DNA of 35,627 nt from CAYSRC01 sp964433495 (GTDB lineage: Bacteria > Bacillota > Clostridia > Oscillospirales > Ruminococcaceae), in contig CAYSRC010000023.1 in NCBI GenBank assembly GCA_964433495.1, positions 1-35,627 on the forward strand. Reading direction: 5' to 3'. Below, one piece after another: positions 1 to 9,290 of the stretch. A program made the translations under genes and the position numbers. The notes under the pieces are model-generated. The model was given only the letters and a program-made list of their open reading frames with translations, did no database searches and was not told where the DNA came from. How positions within the stretch are numbered: the stretch's first letter is position 1; every line of letters starts with the position of its first letter.

Positions 1-17
1 TATGGGAACCCCCGAAC

Positions 18-250
18 GCCGTACCGATTGCGATGCGCATCTGCCGCGCGGAGTGGTCAAACGGTAGCGGAACAGACGTTTGACATGCGGCGCGATATTA
101 TGCGCCTTTCGGCCGTCGTACCGATTACGACGCGCATCTATCGCGCGGAGTGGTCAAACGTAAGTGGAACGGACGTTTGACATGCGGCGCAATGCTATGC
201 GCCTTTCGGGATATCGTTCCGATTAAGCCCGACCGGCCGACCGTTCGGCA
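18..250. repeat. Tandem 97-bp hairpin-rich repeat, about two copies
   Basis: The motif GTACCGATT recurs at 21 and 118 and, as GTTCCGATT, at 216, giving a period of 97-98 bp. Each unit holds a small GCGC-arm hairpin, a hairpin with arms GTCAAACG/CGTTTGAC (56-84 and 153-181) around a GGAAC-containing loop, and another GCGC-arm hairpin with a short A/T-rich loop. A further copy lies at 32698-32800 with the same 97-bp spacing. No gene is supported in 1-329; the open frame running in from 150 has no ribosome site and repeat-like composition. These look like dispersed structured repeats. Confidence 0.75.
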
Positions 251-329
251 GGGGAGGCTCAAGGGCGGGCCGAGGGAACAACAAAAATCCGTCAGGCGCG
301 GCCAAGCGCTTGATTTTGAGGAGGAACAG

Positions 330-1745
330 ATGAAAAAGCTCTTTGCCGTCGTTTTGTGCGCGGCGCTGTGCCTAAGCTTTGCGGGGTGCGGCGCGGCCGA
401 TAAGGACAGGATGGCCGCCGCGCTGTGTGAGACGGGCAGGCGGCTGCTCGAGGAGGGCGACCGATACGGCGCGCTCGACGCGTTCACGCAGGCTGTTGAG
501 CTCGACCCCGCGTGCGCTGAGGCGTACATCGGCAGGGGGGACGCGTATGCGGCGCTTGACAAGCAGCGCTCGGCCGCCGAGGACTATGAGGCGGCGCTGT
601 CCTGCTCGGTCGGGGACGCAGAGCTGTTTCAAAAGCTCATTGACATCTACACCGCACTCGGCAGAGAGGAGGACGCGGCGGACGCGGTTGAGCGCGCCTA
701 TGCCGCGACGGGTGACGAGCGGTTTAATGCGGACGGCAGTGCGCCCGAGGACTCTGTCACACAGCTTATGGACGAAGTCGACCTCATCGAGTTTTTGGTA
801 CGGTATACGGGCTTCTTCTCGAGCGCGGCGTCCATGTACAACCCCGATTGGAACGATCCGGGGTATGTGATTTATCTTCAATGCCTTTACCATAACCCTG
901 CCTCTCTGCCGCTGCCCCAAAGTGAGAAGCTCGGCGGCAGCGAGCTTTCGGAGCTTGCGAGCCTTGCCGGGCAAACGGACGGATATCTTGCCGACGCAAT
1001 CGAAAGATGGCCTGAGCGGACGGTAATCTTTGCCGCCTCAAACGATACGCTTCAAAGATATATCGACAGGTTTTTCGGCGCGGGTCACACGGACGTCAGA
1101 GAGTGCTCCGATACTTATATCTTTCAACTGAGCACCGACAAGACCGCGATCGCCGTTACGGGACTGGGCGACGGCGGGGGAAACTATTGGCGAACGGTAA
1201 AGATTCTTGACAAAAAGTTTTCGGGCGGCTGTGCCGTGTTGACGGCATATACGCTCGAGTGCATCTCATACGGCGAGGGCGTGTCGTCCGGCGGCTACAT
1301 ATATGACGTTTCCAGCGAGGACATCTATGCGCTGAGGGCCGATTGCGCGGTGCTCGCACCGTATGACGAGGTGGATACGGTGCTCGAGCGCAACAACATC
1401 GACGAGAGCGAGCTCGGGACGGTCGACTACATCTTTTATATGACCGAGGACGGGGTGCGCTTTTGGGGCTCTGGGCCGAGCGGCACGGTCGCGCTGCCGG
1501 GTGCCGAGTGGACAAACCCTGCGCGTGACCCGCAGGTGGTGCCCGAGTCGCCGGGCGAAGAGAGAACGGTGACCGTTTCGGCGAACGGCGGCCTGCGCAT
1601 GCGGGAGGGCCCCTCGACCGACTACGACCACATCCAGATGATCCCCGACGGCACGTCGGTGAGAACCTATGCCGAGCAGGACGGGTGGTACTATGCAAAG
1701 TACCTTGGCCGCTGCGGCTGGATAAGCGGCGAGTACTGCGTGTAA
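330..1745 (+). CDS. TPR and SH3 domain lipoprotein
   Basis: A 471-aa surface lipoprotein. The ATG at 330 follows a good GAGGAGG at 318-324; the upstream in-frame extension lacks a signal peptide and is rejected. Residues 1-20 form a lipoprotein signal ending in LSFAGC, so Cys20 is the likely lipidated residue. Residues ~29-130 are helical tetratricopeptide-like repeats (for example AYIGRGDAYAAL). The middle, ~150-400, is unrecognised. Residues ~410-471 form a bacterial SH3 domain (LRMREGPSTDYDHI ... GWYYAKYLGRCGWISG), often used to bind cell wall. The next gene is a close paralog and the type VII secretion locus begins 1.8 kb downstream on the same strand, so an envelope role beside that machine is plausible. 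Its binding partner is unknown. Confidence 0.85.
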   Translation: MKKLFAVVLCAALCLSFAGCGAADKDRMAAALCETGRRLLEEGDRYGALDAFTQAVELDPACAEAYIGRGDAYAALDKQRSAAEDYEAALSCSVGDAELFQKLIDIYTALGREEDAADAVERAYAATGDERFNADGSAPEDSVTQLMDEVDLIEFLVRYTGFFSSAASMYNPDWNDPGYVIYLQCLYHNPASLPLPQSEKLGGSELSELASLAGQTDGYLADAIERWPERTVIFAASNDTLQRYIDRFFGAGHTDVRECSDTYIFQLSTDKTAIAVTGLGDGGGNYWRTVKILDKKFSGGCAVLTAYTLECISYGEGVSSGGYIYDVSSEDIYALRADCAVLAPYDEVDTVLERNNIDESELGTVDYIFYMTEDGVRFWGSGPSGTVALPGAEWTNPARDPQVVPESPGEERTVTVSANGGLRMREGPSTDYDHIQMIPDGTSVRTYAEQDGWYYAKYLGRCGWISGEYCV

Positions 1746-1886
1746 TGCGGATATTGCGCGAACAGACGACAAAACACGTTGCCGTGGGCTATGTCGAAAC
1801 AAGATGCATCCGTGGTGACACAGTTACGCTTCAAAAAGGCTTTGAAGTGTTGAAGTGTAAAAGAATAAACGAAAGCGGGGCGCAAT

Positions 1887-3426
1887 ATGCGAAAGCTGTT
1901 GGCAATAGTTCTGTGCGCGGCGCTGTGCCTGAGCTTTGCGGGGTGCGGCGAAACAGACAGTGGGGACAGGGTCGCAGCCCTGTGCGAGACGGGAAGACAC
2001 CTGCTCGAGGAGGGCAACTATTCCGAGGCATCGGACACGTTCACACAGGCCGTCGAGCTCGACCCCAAATGCGCCGAGGCGTACATCGGCAGGGGGGACG
2101 CGTGCACAGCGCTTGGCATGCCCCGCGCCGCCGCCGAGAATTACGAGGCGGCGCTCTCCTGCTCGGTCGGAGATGCCGAGCTGTTTCACAAGCTCCTCGA
2201 CGTGTATATCGTGTCGGGCAAGGCGGAGGAGGCGACGGCCCTGGTCGAGCGCGCCTATTCGGTCACGGGCGACGAGAGCTTTTTGTCGGTGGTCGTGCGC
2301 CCATATGACAATGTGGAGACCGTGCAGTTGATAGACGAAGATGATGCACAACAGTTTCTCTACAGATACAGCGATTTATTTTTTGACAGACCCTTTTCGT
2401 TCGATCCCGCAAAGGACGATATATCGGTCTTTTTAGAAGAGCTGTACGAGGACGAAGAGATTGAGTCTTTGGGCCTCAGCAGTGATACCGAGCTCGACAG
2501 CAGGGAGTTTGACGAGCTCAAGGGATTGATTGAGCGGTATGACAGCAACCTGTACAGCTCGGGGTGGGACACGCTGGAATATGAACAGGGGCAGCACCCC
2601 GGTCTGGTTCTGTGTATCACAAACGATCGGCTTCAACAGTGCGTGGATGACTTTTTCGGGGAAAACCGCGTCAATGTCCGCGAGGGGGGGGAATGACGGT
2701 TCCCTGTTATATCAGTTGAGCACCGACAAAGCGGTCGTCGTCCTCTCGGGGACAGAGACGAAAACGGACGGATTCTATTGTGAGAAAACGAAGATAAAAA
2801 ACGCTGTGGAAGGCAAAGAACACTATAGTTTTATTATGTATGCAGTTGGTGTCAGCGGTGGGGATTTTGATGAAAACGGAATGTGCCATGACGGACGCAT
2901 TGTTGATTTGGCAAGAGCCATGGGTGACGATGGGGCGAGTGTCGAGCCTGTTGCAGTAAACGCAACGATAGGGCGCGATGACAGCTTTGAAGAGATATTG
3001 AGCCGTAACGGCATAAATATAAGTACATTTTGGACGATAAGGTATGTATTTTATATGACCGAGGACGGGGTGCGTTTTTGGAATACGTGGGCAGGAGATA
3101 CGTTTGACTTTCCCAGCGGCGAGTGGACAAACCCCGCGCGACTCCCGCAAGTCATCCCCGAGACACTCGACGAGGGAAAGCCTGTGTTTATTTCATCAAG
3201 CGAAGGATTGAGTTTGAGAGAGGGACCTTCGACCGATTACGATGAAATATTGATTGTTTTAGGCGACAAGGTGATATCAACGTACCCGGGGGTGGAAAAC
3301 GGGATCCGATACGTTAATTACTTCACGGCACTAAAAGCATACGCCGAGCAGGACGGATGGTACTATACAAAATACCTCGGCCGCTATGGATGGATAGACG
3401 GCAGGTACTGTTCTGAACACCCCTAA
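1887..3426 (+). pseudogene. Second TPR/SH3 lipoprotein, frameshifted in a G8 run
   Basis: Paralog of the gene at 330. It starts at ATG 1887 with an almost identical signal peptide (Cys20 lipobox LSFAGC) and TPR block. The frame stops at TGA 2694-2696, giving 269 aa, just after a run of eight G at 2684-2691. Removing one G joins it to the frame that continues from 2689 to TAA 3424-3426. That frame carries the expected remainder: YQLSTDK, matching FQLSTDK of the paralog, the YVFYMTEDGVRFW block, and a C-terminal SH3 domain ending GWYYTKYLGRYGWIDG. The repaired protein would be 512 aa. The shift could be a sequencing or assembly error, a true null allele, or reversible slippage at the homopolymer. 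Its ribosome site is weak (AAAGCGGGG). Confidence 0.8.
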
Positions 3427-3428
3427 AA

Positions 3429-3509
3429 GCGTACGCCGAGCAGGACGGGTGGTACTATGCAAAGTACCTTGGCCGCTGCGGCTGGATAAGCGGGGAGTAT
3501 TGCGTGTAG
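3429..3509 (+). pseudogene. Leftover SH3 tail of a lipoprotein paralog
   Basis: Directly after the TAA of the preceding gene, 27 codons read AYAEQDGWYYAKYLGRCG and then WISGEYCV plus stop. This is the same C-terminus as the lipoprotein at 330-1745 and better matched to it than to the adjacent gene. The downstream DNA (CAGACGACAAAACA, 3527-3540) also matches the stretch after 1745. There is no start codon. It looks like the scar of a recombination or tandem duplication between lipoprotein paralogs. Confidence 0.75.
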
Positions 3510-3559
3510 CGCGGACGTAGCTCGGACAGACGACAAAACATTGACAGAGGTGTCATCAC

Positions 3560-6500
3560 ATGAAGATACGCCTGTATACGGGAAAAAAGGCAAGGGACAT
3601 CGACTTAGCGGGCCGCAGCAGCTTTTCGGTCGGCAGCCGGTACAACGACACCGTGCGGCTGCCCGAGGAGGTCGCGCGGGGCGTTTCGGTCGACCTCGAG
3701 CGGGACGGGAACGGCTGGACGGCGTCCTGCCGCGGGAACGTGACCTGCCGCGGCAGACAGGTGCAGCGGCTCGCATTTGAGACGGGCTGCGTGCTGGTGC
3801 TCAACGCGGCCTACGGCGTCGCGATAGAGGCGGTCGAGAGCGACGACGAGGGGGTCAGCTTCCCGCTCGAGGGCAGGGACGTCGTGACCATAGGGCGCGA
3901 CGCCCGCAACAGCATAAAGTTTTTGTCCGACACTGTTACGGCGGTGCACGCGACGCTCTCCCGCGCGCCCGACGGCTGGTACGTGACCGACTCGAGCCGC
4001 AACGGCACCTATCTCAACGGCAGACGGATAAAGCGCGCGCTTCTGAACGACGGCGACAGCATCATGATAGGCGAGTTCACCGTCCGTTTTTTGGGCTCGC
4101 TGCTCAAGATATTCGGGGGCGGCGCGCGGCAGGGCGACGGGGCGAAAAAGGCGCGCGCCCGGCGGGAATACCCTTATTTTGAAAGCGCGCCGCGCATCCT
4201 GCCCGTAAAACGGCAGGAGGAGATCGAGATCCAGGACGCGCCGAATATAGGCGGCGCGCCGAACGTGAACTGGTTTTTTGTGCTGCTTCCGACGCTGCTG
4301 ATGGTTTTGTTCTACACCTTTTACGCCGTCATACAGCGGTCGGCGTCGTTCTTGATGATGATGCCCATGATGCTGATGGGCGTCGTGATGTCGGCTTTTA
4401 ACCACCGCAGCCAAAAGAAGCGATATAAGCAGTTGACCAAGCTGCGCAAGGAAAAGTACGAGGCGTACATCGCGCAGACGAGCGACGCCGTCGACAAAAA
4501 AAACAAACAGCAGCTTGAGCTCCTCGCCTCGGACAACCCTTCGCCCGACAGGTGCCTTGCCGTCGTGCGCGAAAGGACGGGGAGGCTGTGGAACCGCAAG
4601 CCCGAAGACCCCGATTTTCTCTGTGTAAGGCTCGGCACGGGCAAAATCCCGTCCGAGACGACGATAAAGATACCCACGCGCCGCATCGCGCTTGAGGAGG
4701 ACGAGTTTGAGGGCGTCCCCGAAAAGGTGAAGCAAAAGTATTCGGTGATCGACGGGGCGCCCGTGCTGTGCGACCTAAAAAAGTACAGCGCGCTCGGCGT
4801 CGTGGGCCCGCGCGGGAGGGTCTGTTCACTTGTGCGCGGGATGGCGGTCGAGATTGCGTCCTGCTATCGATACGACGAGGTCAAGCTGGTTTTTCTCTTC
4901 CCGGAAAAGGAGAAGAACGAGTGGGAGTGGACAAGGTGGCTGCCCCACTGCTTTGACGAGACGCGGTCGGCAAGATACCTCGCGTGCACCGAGTACGACG
5001 CGAATGAGGTGTGCCGGGAGCTGACGGCGATATTCAAGGAGCGCGCGGCGGGCGCAAAGGATCGCGAGCGAAGCGGGGAACCGCTGCTGCCGCATTACGT
5101 GATTGCGGTCGCGGACACCTCGTTGATAAAAGACCCCGAGCTGCTTGCGCTGCTCGATTCACAGGGCGGGGCGCTCGGATTCTCAAGCATCTTCCTCAAG
5201 GATGTCGAGGATAACCTGCCGAGGGGGACGAACGCCGTCGTTTCACTGGACGCTTCGGGCGGCTGCCGCCTCAACATCCCGCAGCCCGTGGGCGAAACGA
5301 TCGAGTTCGCCGCGGACGAGGTTCCCGTCAACTTCTGCGACGTGTTTGCAAGGACGGTCGCGCCCGTGCGCCTGCCCGAAAGAGCGGACGAATACCTGCT
5401 GCCCGCCTGCGTCACCTTTTTGGAGGGCTTCAATGTCACGGACGCATCGGAGCTCAAGATCGCCGACAACTGGCGCAGAATCCCCGAAGGCGACTCTCTT
5501 GCGGTGCCGATAGGCGTCAGGACGAACGGCGAGCGGTTTTTCTTCGACATCCACGAAAAGCACCACGGCCCGCACGGCCTCGTCGCGGGCATGACGGGCA
5601 GCGGAAAATCGGAGATGGTGCAGTCGTGGATACTCGCCATGGCGCTGCGATTTTCGCCGCGGGACGTGTCGTTTGTCATCATCGACTTCAAGGGGACGGG
5701 GCTGATTCTGCCGTTTGCAAACCTGCCGCACCTCGCGGGCGCGGTGTCCAACCTCGACGTCAACATCAGCCGCAACCTCATCGCGCTCGAGAGCGAGCTG
5801 CAGCGCAGACAGGCGCTGTTTGACAGGGCGGGGGTCAACAATATCGAGAAGTACCGCAGGCTCTATCGGGAGGGGCAGGTGAAGGAGCCGCTCTCCTATC
5901 TTGTCGTCGTCATCGACGAGTATGCCGAGTTCAAGGTGAAATTCCCCGATTTCACAAACGAGGTCAACTCGCTGTTTCGCACCGGCCGCTCGCTCGGCAT
6001 AAGCGTCGTGCTTTTGACGCAGAACCCGTCGGGCATCGTCAGCGCGCAGTCGGAGGACAACGTGAAGTTCCGCTGGTGCCTCAAGGTCGCGGGTGCGGTT
6101 GCGAGCAAAGAGATGCTCGGCAGACCCGACGCGGCAAAGCTGCTCGTGCCGGGCAGGGCCTATGTAAAGGTTGGCGAGGACGAGGTCTACGAGCTCATAC
6201 AGTCGTTCTGGAGCGGCGCGCCCTTCAGGGACAGGAATGAAGAACGCGCCGCACCCGCGCCGCGGGTTTCGCTTGTCGGCCTGCGCGGGAATCGCACGCG
6301 GCTTGCACAGGCTGCGCAGGACGACGCTGCGGGCCGCGGCGTCGAGACCGAGATCGACACGGTCATGCGCGAGATCATCAGGACCGCCCGCGAGGAGGGG
6401 GGCCTTGAAGCGAGAAAGATATGGCAGCAGCGGCTCAAACGGATCGTCTTCCTCGACGATATCCCGGCCGCTTCGGACGAAGCGGCCGGGTTGAGACCCG

Positions 6501-7978
6501 TTGTCGGCGCGGTCGACAACCCGTACGAGCAAAAGCAGGGCGCGCTCTGCCTGCCGCTCGACGAGGGACACGTCGCGGTCTACGGCGCGCCCGGCTCGGG
6601 CAAGACGACGCTGCTTCAAACGCTTGTGACCTCGCTGTGCTGCGGCCTTTCCCCCGACGATGTCAACGTCTGTATTTTGGATTTCGGGGGCTGGAATTTC
6701 AGGTGCTTTGAGGGCTTCCCGCACGTCTCGGCGGTAGCCTCGGGCAGCGAGGAGGACAAGGTAACCGCTGTCGTCAAAAACGTGCTAAGGGAGCTTGAGC
6801 AGAGAAAAGAGCTGTTCGCAAAGAGCGGCGTCGGCAACATCGAGGCCTACAGAAGGGCGACGCACAGCCCTCTGCCGCAGATCGTGGTCATCGTCGACAA
6901 CTTTGCGCCCGTTTTGCAGACCTACCCCGAGCTCGAGGGATTTTTCAGGGACGTGTCCCTCGCGGGCGGAAGCTACGGGATCGTGTTTGTCTTCACCTGC
7001 AACTCGCCGGTGTCGCTCGGCTTTAAGATAAAGCAGAACATCAAGACATCGATCGCGCTCAACATGCCCGACCGCTCGGACTATGTGGACATTGTGGGAA
7101 GAACCGAGGGCCTCGAACCCGAAAACGTAAAGGGACGCGGTCTGTGCAGACAAAACGGCGCGGCGCTCGAATTTCAAACCGCGCTTCCCGCGCGCGACGA
7201 GGGCGACGAAAACCGGGTGAAGCTGCTGCAAAAGCTGGGCGAAGAGCTCGGGGAAAAGTGGGGCGGCAAACGTGCAAAGACGGTAAAGACCATGCCCAAA
7301 ACGGTGACGGTGTCCGATCTCGAGGGCGCCCACCTTGCCGTCGGGCTGTGCTGTGAGACCCTTGAGCCCCTGCCCGTCGGCCTGTGCGGCGGCGAGCACA
7401 CCCTTGCGGTTTCGGCCCCGGACGGGTGCAGAGAGCGGGTGCTGTACACGCTGATGAAAACGGGCGCCGAGGCCGGGGAGGCGGTGCTGTTCGGCGGCGA
7501 GGCGGGGGCGCAGGGCCTTCGCCGCTTTGCCGACGCGGCGGGGTTTGACAGCTATGTCGAAGGCTTGATGGATCGCCTCAACGAGCGCAAAAACGGGGGT
7601 GAAGCGCAGCCCTTTTCGCCGATATATATCTTTGTCGACAACTGGCGGCAAAGCTATGAGGCGCTTTCGGACGAAACGATCAAGCGGCTGCACCGCGTCG
7701 TCCGCTCGGCAAAAAACCTCGGCGTGTTTTTGACGGTGCTTGGCGACTGTGAGGATTTTGTCAGGCTTGTCGGCCTCGGCGACGCGTTGAGCGGAGACCT
7801 TGTAAAGGGGAACGCGATAGTCGCGGGCGGCTCGCTGAGTGAAAGCTCGTTTATCGAAAGCAATCTGCCGTACGATCAGCGCTCGCAGCGCCTTTGTGCG
7901 GACGACGGCTGGTTTATACACAATAAAACTGCATTAAAATTTAAACTTGCAGATAGGGAGGACGGACATGAACAATAA
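3560..7978 (+). CDS. essC: EssC/YukB-like type VII secretion ATPase (FHA-TM-FtsK)
   Basis: Membrane motor of a Firmicutes type VII secretion system, 1472 aa, near the usual EssC length. ATG 3560 follows AGAGGTG. Residues 1-100 fit the first EssC FHA-like domain. Residues ~105-180 are a clear FHA domain (TIGRDARNSI, DSSRNGTYLNGRRI). Two membrane segments lie at ~236-258 and ~264-280. FtsK/SpoIIIE domain 1 has Walker A GMTGSGKS (~677-684) and Walker B VVVIDEYAEF (~787-796). Domain 2 has Walker A GAPGSGKT (~1009-1016) and Walker B VVIVDN (~1109), with Asn where Glu is usual. Domain 3 (~1255-1460) keeps a Walker B-like IYIFVDN but has no recognisable P-loop, as expected for degenerate third domains. 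The stop overlaps the start of the next gene by 11 nt, showing an operon. Confidence 0.95.
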   Translation: MKIRLYTGKKARDIDLAGRSSFSVGSRYNDTVRLPEEVARGVSVDLERDGNGWTASCRGNVTCRGRQVQRLAFETGCVLVLNAAYGVAIEAVESDDEGVSFPLEGRDVVTIGRDARNSIKFLSDTVTAVHATLSRAPDGWYVTDSSRNGTYLNGRRIKRALLNDGDSIMIGEFTVRFLGSLLKIFGGGARQGDGAKKARARREYPYFESAPRILPVKRQEEIEIQDAPNIGGAPNVNWFFVLLPTLLMVLFYTFYAVIQRSASFLMMMPMMLMGVVMSAFNHRSQKKRYKQLTKLRKEKYEAYIAQTSDAVDKKNKQQLELLASDNPSPDRCLAVVRERTGRLWNRKPEDPDFLCVRLGTGKIPSETTIKIPTRRIALEEDEFEGVPEKVKQKYSVIDGAPVLCDLKKYSALGVVGPRGRVCSLVRGMAVEIASCYRYDEVKLVFLFPEKEKNEWEWTRWLPHCFDETRSARYLACTEYDANEVCRELTAIFKERAAGAKDRERSGEPLLPHYVIAVADTSLIKDPELLALLDSQGGALGFSSIFLKDVEDNLPRGTNAVVSLDASGGCRLNIPQPVGETIEFAADEVPVNFCDVFARTVAPVRLPERADEYLLPACVTFLEGFNVTDASELKIADNWRRIPEGDSLAVPIGVRTNGERFFFDIHEKHHGPHGLVAGMTGSGKSEMVQSWILAMALRFSPRDVSFVIIDFKGTGLILPFANLPHLAGAVSNLDVNISRNLIALESELQRRQALFDRAGVNNIEKYRRLYREGQVKEPLSYLVVVIDEYAEFKVKFPDFTNEVNSLFRTGRSLGISVVLLTQNPSGIVSAQSEDNVKFRWCLKVAGAVASKEMLGRPDAAKLLVPGRAYVKVGEDEVYELIQSFWSGAPFRDRNEERAAPAPRVSLVGLRGNRTRLAQAAQDDAAGRGVETEIDTVMREIIRTAREEGGLEARKIWQQRLKRIVFLDDIPAASDEAAGLRPVVGAVDNPYEQKQGALCLPLDEGHVAVYGAPGSGKTTLLQTLVTSLCCGLSPDDVNVCILDFGGWNFRCFEGFPHVSAVASGSEEDKVTAVVKNVLRELEQRKELFAKSGVGNIEAYRRATHSPLPQIVVIVDNFAPVLQTYPELEGFFRDVSLAGGSYGIVFVFTCNSPVSLGFKIKQNIKTSIALNMPDRSDYVDIVGRTEGLEPENVKGRGLCRQNGAALEFQTALPARDEGDENRVKLLQKLGEELGEKWGGKRAKTVKTMPKTVTVSDLEGAHLAVGLCCETLEPLPVGLCGGEHTLAVSAPDGCRERVLYTLMKTGAEAGEAVLFGGEAGAQGLRRFADAAGFDSYVEGLMDRLNERKNGGEAQPFSPIYIFVDNWRQSYEALSDETIKRLHRVVRSAKNLGVFLTVLGDCEDFVRLVGLGDALSGDLVKGNAIVAGGSLSESSFIESNLPYDQRSQRLCADDGWFIHNKTALKFKLADREDGHEQ

Positions 7979-8726
7979 GCTTTATGTACTCTCGCCAAAG
8001 GAGCTCATCCTTTGCTGCGCCGCGCTCGGAATCAATGAGCTGCGCGGGGTGGAAAACGCTTGGGCCGACGCAAACGAGGCGACCTTTGCCCGCGAGGCAG
8101 GGGAGATCCTCGAGGGACTTGAGGCGAAAAAGCTCGCGGAGATGGATTTCAGCGGCGGCTACTCCGTCGACGAGAGCTTTGCCGACACCCTCAAACGGTG
8201 CGCCGCGGCGGACAGGACCGTCGTCGCCGATGTGAAACAGGGCGAGGGGGAGCGCAAACGGTACATTGTGTGCGCGGACGGGTCGGACGCCGTCCTTCTC
8301 GAGCTCGAGGGCGACAGTTACACTGTCTCGCAGGCGGACGAGGGCGCGCGGTCGGTGGCCGACGAGCTGTGCGGGGTCGTGAGCTGTGCCGGGGACGTAC
8401 CCGCCGGAGAGCAGGGCAGTGTGAGTGTCCCCTCCTCTGCGCTCGAGGCGGCGCGCCGTTCGGCCGACGCGGGTGCACTTGAAGGGATCGGGTGTCCGCA
8501 GTCGACCGCAAAAATCGTCTGCGACAAAAGCGCTGTATACCTCTCGATGCTGTCTTTGAGCGGGGAGACCTCGGGCTATCTTGCCGCGATAATTGCGGAC
8601 GAGGGCGCGGTGCGCATGGAGATGGAGTATACGCTCGAGGACGAGCAGGTGAGGCTGACGCGCATGACCGGGGCAGAGCTGAAGAAAGCCGTGTCGGACA
8701 TGCTGAGCGGGCTGTTTGCGCGGTGA
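7968..8726 (+). CDS. Type VII locus protein, possible EspG-like chaperone
   Basis: A 252-aa soluble protein of unproven function. ATG 7968 is preceded by AGGGAGG at 7955-7961 and lies inside the 3' end of essC, so the two are translationally coupled. No signal peptide or membrane segment is visible. The outline resembles mycobacterial EspG, the cytosolic chaperone of PE/PPE substrates: a start like LSPKELILCCAALGI, a helical stretch ending in EGLEAKKLAEMDF, the TLKRCAAADRTVVAD block, then strands such as RKRYIVCADGSDAVLLELEG and a C-terminal strand-helix unit (EQVRLTRMTGAELKKAV). This is fold-level pattern matching, not a motif hit. Its place between the motor and the small substrates supports a job in substrate handling. 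It could instead be a lineage-specific accessory protein. Confidence 0.6.
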   Translation: MNNKLYVLSPKELILCCAALGINELRGVENAWADANEATFAREAGEILEGLEAKKLAEMDFSGGYSVDESFADTLKRCAAADRTVVADVKQGEGERKRYIVCADGSDAVLLELEGDSYTVSQADEGARSVADELCGVVSCAGDVPAGEQGSVSVPSSALEAARRSADAGALEGIGCPQSTAKIVCDKSAVYLSMLSLSGETSGYLAAIIADEGAVRMEMEYTLEDEQVRLTRMTGAELKKAVSDMLSGLFAR

Positions 8727-8732
8727 CGGGAC

Positions 8733-8978
8733 ATGCCTGAATACTGTCTTGTCACGGTGAGATGCGATGAAGAAAAATGGAGCGTCGATGTCGAGCTGCC
8801 CACCGAGGCGCCCCTTGAAGACTATGAGGAGGAGCTTGTGAAGCTCCTCGAGGGGTGCGTGGGGCGCGGCAGAGGACAGATTCGCCTGTTTTTTGAAAAA
8901 ACCGAGTTTGAGCCGCACATGTCCCTCGCGGATTGCGGGGCGTGGGACGGCGCGATATTGACATTGAAAGGGGTTTAA
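8733..8978 (+). CDS. esaB: EsaB/YukD-like ubiquitin-fold protein
   Basis: An 81-aa small protein matching the size and strand pattern of EsaB/YukD, the ubiquitin-like soluble component of Firmicutes type VII systems. The alternation is clear: strand CLVTVRCDEEKWSVDVELP, a helix around LEDYEEELVKLLEG, strand QIRLFFEKTEFEPHMSLADC, and an ending GAILTLKGV that resembles the ubiquitin-like C-terminal strand. It starts 6 nt after the previous stop and is followed at 5 nt by the next gene's TTG start, so it is inside the operon. The ribosome site is poor (GTGACGGG), suggesting coupling to the upstream gene. Confidence 0.8.
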   Translation: MPEYCLVTVRCDEEKWSVDVELPTEAPLEDYEEELVKLLEGCVGRGRGQIRLFFEKTEFEPHMSLADCGAWDGAILTLKGV

Positions 8979-8983
8979 AGCAA

Positions 8984-9271
8984 TTGACACGAATCAAGGT
9001 AAACTACGAGCAGGTGATCCAACAGGCAAACAGGCTGAACGAGTGCGCCGAGAATTGCAGAGCGCAGGCGCAGACGATGAAAACAAAGATAGGCGGCGAG
9101 GCGGGCGTCGGGTGGCGCGGCGCTGCGGCAAACGCGGCGGCCGAAAAGATCAACGAGTATGTAAAGCGACTTGACGCCGCGGGGAGCACGCTGTCCGAGA
9201 CGGCGATGCTCATCAAAGCCACAGCGCAGAGGATGAAGGCCGCCGACGAAGCGGCGGCCGCGATAAAATAA
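8984..9271 (+). CDS. WXG100-family protein (WRG variant), TTG start
   Basis: A 95-aa secreted helical hairpin of the ESAT-6/WXG100 type. The start is TTG 8984, set by AAAGGGG at 8967-8973 and by the family's expected length; the longer frame from 8933 would overlap esaB and add a non-family leader. The turn motif is GVGWRGAAANAAAEKINEY (W-R-G at ~43-45), flanked by two amphipathic helices (ANRLNECAENCRAQAQTMK and YVKRLDAAGSTLSETAMLI). Proteins of this type form dimers exported through EssC. It directly precedes the large cargo gene, so it could be that cargo's partner. Confidence 0.85.
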   Translation: MTRIKVNYEQVIQQANRLNECAENCRAQAQTMKTKIGGEAGVGWRGAAANAAAEKINEYVKRLDAAGSTLSETAMLIKATAQRMKAADEAAAAIK

Positions 9272-9290
9272 AAAGAAAGGTGGGCGAAGT

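Noticed and set aside
18..215. CRISPR or integron attC sites in the 97-bp repeats
   Set aside because: No short repeat-spacer alternation, and no clear attC core sites or integrase gene nearby; the hairpin-loop pattern describes them better.
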